Shown: piece by piece, positions 59,755 to 64,000 of the stretch
How positions within the stretch are numbered: the first letter of the stretch is position 1
Layout: each line of letters starts with the position of its first letter
Assembly (NCBI GenBank): GCA_035695825.1
Contig: DASRRH010000023.1
Location: forward strand, 28,588 to 92,587
Length of the DNA stretch: 64,000 nucleotides
Source of the DNA: JAKEFM01 sp035695825
Lineage (GTDB): Bacteria; Planctomycetota; UBA1135; JAKEFM01
Direction of reading: 5' to 3'
Notes under the pieces: model-generated
What the model saw: the letters and a program-made list of their open reading frames with translations, nothing else
Databases searched by the model: none
Told to the model about the DNA's origin: nothing
Made by a program: the position numbers and the translations under genes

Positions 59755-60681
59755 CTACCCGAGAAGCACGTCGTCCCACTCGTCGTCGGTGGGTAAGTGC
59801 TTCGACTCGATGATCTTGCGGAGCAGCGACGAGAGCACGCCTCGCACGTCCCGAATGTGCTGCTCCAACGCCTGGTCCTCGAGGGTGCCCCCGTGGACAG
59901 CCTTCGACCTCAAGTCGTAGAGGGCCTTGACCGCGCGGTACCGAGCGACGCGCTCCCTACCACGGGTCTCGAGGAAGGCCCCCACCAGTGCCGCGGACCT
60001 GAAGCGGACTTCGGCGTTGATCCCGAAGAGGGCCTCGACCCCGGTCCACAGCGATGCCGTCGTCATCCTGAGGCTGGCCTCGTGGGCATGCGTGGTAAAA
60101 CACTCGACCGCCAGACGAAACCTAGGGACCTTGAGTAGGTTGCCGAACGCGGGGAGGTTCTCGTTGACCCAGTCCAGGTCTGCCCCGGAGATCGTGACCG
60201 GCTCTCCCCGCATCCTGGCGCGGGGGACGTCCTTCAGTAGCCGGATCTCGCAACTCCCCTCCGGCGGGCCGGCGATCGTCGACCGGGCGTGGCTGGACGC
60301 CGCCGGGACGAGTAGCTCCGCGCCGGTCCGGATGCGCAGGGCCGAGATGAACCACCAGGCGAAGGTGAACGCCCCCTAATCGGGGGGGCCGAAGGTGCGA
60401 TCGACGGCCAGTTCGTGACGGATGAAGTGGGAGTAGCGGCCCACCGCGCTCATCAGGCCCTTGTCCTGCAGCGCGCCGGCCAACTCAACCTCCCCGGGCG
60501 GCTCGACCACCGGCCGGAGCACTGCCACCTCTCCGATCCGATGCCCCGGGACCGCGAGGTCAAGGCCGATGAGTCCGAAATGCCACCGCCCACCCGGATC
60601 CGACGCGAGCCGGTCGGCGGCACGCCGCTCCCGCTCCTCGAAGTGGTCAACCAGATTCTGTAGACGTTCGAGAGAGACCAT
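59755..60681 (-). pseudogene. Apea-like HEPN protein interrupted by an in-frame TAG
   Basis: One frame from ATG 60681 to 59755 (309 codons) is broken only by a TAG at 60376-60378. Before it: MVSLERLQNLVDHFEERERR to HELAVDRTFGPPD. Directly after it: GAFTFAWWFISALRIRTGAE, then ASLWTGVEALFG and LYDLRSKAVHGGTLEDQAL. The end is the Apea-like HEPN domain, with R-x4-H in RSKAVHG, and the WWFISALRIRTGA segment is what normally precedes it. Thus the two parts belong to one protein split by a nonsense codon, with no frameshift. A downstream restart at Met 60213 could give the HEPN half alone. It follows the TIR-like gene by 27 bases as last gene of the cassette. Confidence 0.75.
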
Positions 60682-60708
60682 GATCGCTCCGTCCCCCCTC
60701 CGCGCAGG

Positions 60709-61665
60709 TTACGCCCCGTCCTCCATCTTCGCCTCCGCCGGCAGCGTTGCGCGGATCGTGTCCTTCAGGTCGGTCGCGGCCCGCTCGGAGTCGGCCGGAT
60801 CCCAGAGGACCGTGCGCGCGTGATTCGTATCGAAGTGCGTCCGCTCCTCCTCGAACACCGACCTCCTGCACATGTAGATCACGGGCTTCCCCAGCCCTTC
60901 CGCGAATCCGGCTTCCCAATACGCACCAGGGTTCTTGTCCGTGAGGTCGGCCACGAGGAAGCGCGCCGTCCTGATCGCGACGCGGAGGTGGTCGTCGATG
61001 AGCCCCGCGCGCGGATCCTCGTCGAGCCGGTAGAGGTCGAACCCCGCCTGTGCCGCCGCCGGCTTCAGATGGCTCTCGAATAGGCTGTTGAGCTCGGCAT
61101 TGCCGAAGGCCATCGCCATGAAAGCGCGTCTGGAGTCCGCATGACCCCGTTGCAGTTCCTCGAACCGCTTCCAGCCCGCGAACGACAGCATGATGCCGTC
61201 CGTGAGGTAGCCGGCGTGTGCTTCCTCGATGAGGCCATCCTTTAGCAGGGCCGCCACGATGAAAAGCGCGCCGCCGCCGTCGCGGGCCCCTATGACGGCG
61301 CAGTCGTTGTCGAAGTCGACCTTGTATTGCCAGCCTGGGCCGGGAACCTGCCCCCCCACGTGGAGGACCATCCGGTCGGCCTGCTCGGCAGGTCTTGGCA
61401 ACTTGGCCTCCTTCCGGATCCGCTCAAAGGAATACGTCTCGAGCCTGGGGGGTCCGGCGTCGCGGGACATGTTGCGCAGAACGAACGAGACCGCGGCGCG
61501 CTCGACCTCCGAGAACGAGGCGTCCTCCGGGAGGGAGTGCGCGAGCGTCCTCGACTCGAGGTGGGGCCCGCACCGCTTGCACTCGACGCGATAGAAATCG
61601 GGCTGGTAGTCCGCCGGGGATATCACCCCACGGCAGATCGGGCAGTGCACCAGGGGCGGGGGCAT
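60709..61665 (-). CDS. Zinc ribbon plus TIR/deoxyribosyltransferase-like protein
   Basis: This encodes 318 residues. The N-terminus has a zinc ribbon: Cys8 and Cys11 in CPIC, Cys29 and Cys32 in CKRC. The middle is helical with a winged-helix feel (YLTDGIMLSFAGWKRFEELQ). The C-terminal 135 residues form a Rossmann-like domain of the nucleoside deoxyribosyltransferase/TIR superfamily: RRAFMAMAFGNAEL, LYRLDEDPRAG, ARFLVADLTDKNPGAYWEAG and KPVIYM, with Glu251 as the likely catalytic residue and Asp240 nearby. Such domains cleave NAD or nucleosides in immune systems. It lies between the nuclease and HEPN genes. Confidence 0.8.
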   Translation of the reverse strand: MPPPLVHCPICRGVISPADYQPDFYRVECKRCGPHLESRTLAHSLPEDASFSEVERAAVSFVLRNMSRDAGPPRLETYSFERIRKEAKLPRPAEQADRMVLHVGGQVPGPGWQYKVDFDNDCAVIGARDGGGALFIVAALLKDGLIEEAHAGYLTDGIMLSFAGWKRFEELQRGHADSRRAFMAMAFGNAELNSLFESHLKPAAAQAGFDLYRLDEDPRAGLIDDHLRVAIRTARFLVADLTDKNPGAYWEAGFAEGLGKPVIYMCRRSVFEEERTHFDTNHARTVLWDPADSERAATDLKDTIRATLPAEAKMEDGA

Positions 61666-61763
61666 CAGACCCTTCGCCTCGGGCTTTCATCGATGACAGC
61701 CGGGATGCGGGGGCCGCCGATCGGCCCGCTGATGGCGCCCTCGCCGTACTTGGACCCGTTCAT
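61665..61763 (-). CDS. Possible 32-residue protein coupled to the TIR-like gene
   Basis: A short frame from ATG 61763 encodes MNGSKYGEGAISGPIGGPRI with a charged end. Its TGA shares a base with the next ATG (TGATG), the sort of coupling used elsewhere in the window. There is no clear ribosome site. It may be a leader peptide or chance. Confidence 0.3.
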   Translation of the reverse strand: MNGSKYGEGAISGPIGGPRIPAVIDESPRRRV

Positions 61764-61872
61764 GGCCAGGGAGGCTAGCCGGCGGCGTGGGTGACGTCGA
61801 GACGCCCGTGCCGGGGGCTCTCCGCCTCGCGCCCGGGCTACGTGCCCGAGTCGACGGTCTCGGCCGCGAACC

Positions 61873-62325
61873 TCACAGCCCGAGTTTCTCCCACCTGTCG
61901 AGGAACTGCTCGGCCGGTCCGACGGCCGCGTCCGGGGGGTCCTCGAACCCGAACTGCCGGATTTCGCTGTCCTTGTGCGGACGCCCACCGCGCCCGGGGG
62001 CGGCGAGCCACTGGCGGTGTTTCCGGGCGATGTTCTCCGCGACGACGGCGCCCGGGACGACGTAGAAGCGGGGCCGCTCGCCGACGAGATCGACCAGGAC
62101 GTAGACCACGGCCGTCCGCCGCTCGTCCTTCGCTCTGAGCCTCCAGCGGCGCGACCGCTTCTTCGTCTTGACCTGTATCGCCACGGTCCGCGCCCCGTCC
62201 GGGCTCGCTGCGAGGATGTCGATCCCGAGCGAACCGTCCCTCGTCAGCGCGGCGGCGTACCCGCGCCTAAGGAGTTCGGCCATGACCAGGTGTTCGCCCG
62301 CGTGACCCGTGTCGCTGGTCCTCAT
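61873..62325 (-). CDS. PD-(D/E)XK nuclease-like protein
   Basis: This encodes 150 residues, starting in an ATGA overlap with the SIR2-like gene. GHAGEHLVMAELLRRGYAAA supplies Glu11. SLGIDILAASPDG supplies Asp36, and VAIQVKTKKRSRRWRL supplies Gln51-x-Lys53. This E...D...(E/Q)xK arrangement is the restriction-endonuclease fold used by many defence nucleases. A basic stretch after the Lys could bind DNA or RNA. The translational coupling suggests it works with the SIR2 protein. Confidence 0.82.
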   Translation of the reverse strand: MRTSDTGHAGEHLVMAELLRRGYAAALTRDGSLGIDILAASPDGARTVAIQVKTKKRSRRWRLRAKDERRTAVVYVLVDLVGERPRFYVVPGAVVAENIARKHRQWLAAPGRGGRPHKDSEIRQFGFEDPPDAAVGPAEQFLDRWEKLGL

Positions 62326-63443
62326 CGCGCGACCTCACCGGTCGCCGAGGGCGATGGCCCGGCTGGAAGCGACGATCGGTCACCTGCCCCAGCACACGGG
62401 TCGGGAGGCGCGTCGGTGGGGGCCATGAGGTCGATGTGATGGTCGGAGAAGCACTCGCACCTGAACTCGACGTTCGGGACTCCGGCGAGGAAGTCATACT
62501 GCTCAGCCACCTTGAGATCGGGGTTGATGACGACGATCCGACGGCCCGGCACGCTGGAACAGCCTTCAAGGTAGGGGAGGTTGTCACGAAGGAAGCAGTC
62601 GACGATGAAGTCGTCTCGAGCCAGGCCGAGGCCGATCATGAAGATATCGTGGCTGAAAGCGAAGGCGTACTCGGGCTTGTACCAGAGGTGCGCGAGTCGC
62701 CTGACGTCGAAGGCCTTGCCCAAGCCGGGGAGGACGATGAACGGCTCCACCTCGCCGAAGACCCGTTGCGCGCGACGCCAGGAACGGGGATCGACCAGGG
62801 CCTCCCTGCAGTAGATCTCCTCCTGCACCGCGCCGGTGGCGAAGCCGAGGGGGCGCCATCTGGACGCCGGCCTCTTGGGAAGCCCGACTCGCCAGTTGAT
62901 CGAGCCGTGGAACTTAAGCACGGGAATCCGATCGTTGGTGACCTGGTACGAGTAGGGCTTGCCGACCGCCTCGAGGGCGAGTTCGAGCAGCGTGTCCCAG
63001 TTGAAGGAGATGATGATGTCGCCGGGATGCAGTTGCTCCGCGAACCTGCGGTAGATCGGGGGGATCGCGCCTCTCAGTGGAGTTCGGGAGGCGACCTCCT
63101 TGGCGAGGAAGTACCGAAGGGAGAGGTTCTCGCCCGAGCCGGCATCAGCGAATCGCTCCCCTCCACCGTGCTCCCGAAGTTCCCTGTAGTGGAGGAAGGT
63201 GCAGATCTCGGCGAGGGGCAGGTTAGCGTAGTCGGGATCCGACTTGTCGAGCCTGTAGCGGGCCCGGACCTGGCCGTCGACTCGCTCGAACGGGCCCGGC
63301 TCCTCCTCGCGGAACCGCTTCATCGCCCCCGCGAGGATTTCGCCGGTCATGGGGATCCCGGCCCCAGCCGAGAACCCCGCCCCCAGGATGAAGAGCCGCC
63401 GCGGCCGGATGAAGTCGCCGAACCAGTCGTCGCTCGCGGTCAT
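62322..63443 (-). CDS. SIR2-like NADase, first gene of a defence-like cassette
   Basis: This encodes 373 residues from ATG 63443. RRLFILGAGFSAGAGIPMTG (G21-x-G to P31) is the NAD-binding loop of the SIR2_2 family. Asn148 and Asp150 in ISFNWDTLL and His179 in LKFHGSIN are the catalytic Asn and His. The C-terminal half (FIVLPGLGKAFDVRRLAHLW, then IFMIGLGLARDDFIVDCFLR) is the usual SIR2-like closing region with IVVINPD. There is no sensor domain beyond this. Relatives deplete NAD on phage infection. It is followed by nuclease, TIR-like and HEPN genes on the same strand. Confidence 0.87.
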   Translation of the reverse strand: MTASDDWFGDFIRPRRLFILGAGFSAGAGIPMTGEILAGAMKRFREEEPGPFERVDGQVRARYRLDKSDPDYANLPLAEICTFLHYRELREHGGGERFADAGSGENLSLRYFLAKEVASRTPLRGAIPPIYRRFAEQLHPGDIIISFNWDTLLELALEAVGKPYSYQVTNDRIPVLKFHGSINWRVGLPKRPASRWRPLGFATGAVQEEIYCREALVDPRSWRRAQRVFGEVEPFIVLPGLGKAFDVRRLAHLWYKPEYAFAFSHDIFMIGLGLARDDFIVDCFLRDNLPYLEGCSSVPGRRIVVINPDLKVAEQYDFLAGVPNVEFRCECFSDHHIDLMAPTDAPPDPCAGAGDRSSLPAGPSPSATGEVAR

Positions 63444-63910
63444 GATCGCTCCCCAGGTCGGCACGCCCGAGAGGTCTCGACCTCCGGCGCCTCCCCCGGC
63501 TCGGCTCCGGGCCGCGCCTCGGGGACGGAGATCGTAGCACTCCTCGTCCGTTCCCCGGTCCCCGCCGCCCCGCACTCTCCGGTCGTCGGGAGCCGCGCGG
63601 TCGGGGTCGCCGCCCTCCCGACCTGCGCGCCCCCGTACCGCATCCGGAGCGGACCGTAGGGTCCCTTTCCCTCCGCCGCCCGGGCGACGCGCTCCCGCGT
63701 TCCCCGGCCGCCGCGAGCCGCGCGCTCGGACTCTCAGCCTCGGCCCGGTCGGCCTCCGTAGTGCCGTGAGGGCGAGGGTACCCGCAATGCACCTAGCGAG
63801 GGAGGATCACGGCGTCCTCGAGGCACCTCCTCGTGCGAGCCTGCTCCCGAAAAGGGTAGTCATGCTTATCCGGTTGACTCCGAACACCCCTAGCCGTAGG
63901 GTCGGCCCCC
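63444..63910. other. Intergenic region upstream of the defence-like cassette
   Basis: I see no gene in these 467 bases. They should hold the promoter for the SIR2-led operon. AGGGGTGTTCGGAGTCAACC with CGGATAAGC (minus strand, about 63868-63896) is AT-richer and could be the left end of the IS1595-type element that starts at 63911 (inference). Confidence 0.4.
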
Positions 63911-64000
63911 ATGGCTCGGCCGCCCTTCCCCAGGACCCTGGGTGAGTTCGAGGCCTGGTTCCCCGGCGAGGCCGCGTGCCGGGAGTACCTGGCGGCGTCG
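63911..64000 (+). mobile_element. IS1595-family transposase, N-terminal fragment
   Basis: ATG 63911 opens MARPPFPRTLGEFEAWFPGE followed by AACREYLAAS, then the window ends. This is the usual start of IS1595-type transposases, in which the phrase 'F..eeaC..yL' leads to a zinc ribbon. Only 30 residues are visible. It shows that a transposon borders the defence-like genes. Confidence 0.75.

Noticed and set aside
61665..61988. Longer 107-codon frame before the TIR-like gene
   Set aside because: The upstream part is Arg/Ser/Pro noise antisense to the nuclease gene; only the last 32 codons look possible.
1..64000. CRISPR array
   Set aside because: No short repeats with regular unique spacers are visible; the only tandem repeats are coding FG-GAP blades.
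52564..64000. Second copy of the tRNA-Gly 3' end (right island boundary)
   Set aside because: I looked for GTTCGATCCCC and CGCCCGCTCCA-like text and found none in the window.

Overview
The window is very GC-rich (by eye about 70% G+C), with long spurious antisense frames and tight operons in which consecutive genes often share a 4-base ATGA or GTGA stop/start overlap. Three secreted FG-GAP beta-propeller proteins, two of them ending in a Cys/Gly-rich tail domain I associate with planctomycete exported proteins, and an ECF sigma factor divergent from a Ser/Thr kinase fused to a formylglycine-generating-enzyme (SUMF1) domain, suggest a Planctomycetota-like bacterium, probably a metagenome contig. 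This assignment is inference; the window has no rRNA.

Layout. 1-5.3 kb: end of an exported protein, then a five-gene coupled operon with a periplasmic PaoABC-like molybdenum hydroxylase, a small Cys protein and a HExxH peptidase-like protein. 5.4-6.4 kb: an RHH/PIN toxin-antitoxin pair and a stray RHH gene. 6.4-10.9 kb: ECF sigma factor and giant kinase. 11-19.4 kb: accessory region with two FG-GAP genes (one a fungalysin-like peptidase), imperfect direct repeats, a dead ISL3 transposase, an AbiU2/HEPN-like gene and an orphan tail domain. 19.5-44.3 kb: mostly housekeeping: glycosyltransferase, acyl-CoA ligase, SixA, a purB-thiD operon, a ruvC-nadC-vanZ operon, ispD-ispF, an ATPase, an ABC exporter, SurA/PpiC-like foldases, and a HEAT protein with a pseudo-peptidase. 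44.4-50.9 kb: a PilX-like gene under a GEMM-I (c-di-GMP) riboswitch, a histidine kinase, an unknown gene, a candidate selenoprotein, and a DEDDh exonuclease-WYL fusion.

51-64 kb: an integrated island. A tRNA-Gly(CCC) gene abuts a tyrosine integrase whose stop codon lies inside the tRNA. There follow a prim-pol/DUF3631 replication protein, two small HTH proteins, an autoregulated RHH gene coupled to a second tyrosine recombinase, an FG-GAP gene flanked by direct repeats, and a minus-strand defence-like cassette: SIR2-like NADase, PD-(D/E)XK nuclease, zinc ribbon plus TIR/deoxyribosyltransferase-like protein, and Apea-like HEPN protein. The last is interrupted by an in-frame amber codon. An IS1595-type transposase begins at the right edge.

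The two observations I rate highest are (i) the gene at 49359-49826, whose frame runs through a TGA followed immediately by a 7-bp hairpin with a GGUC loop, as in a bacterial SECIS element, and (ii) the four-gene SIR2/nuclease/TIR-like/HEPN cassette, which I do not recognise as a described system.
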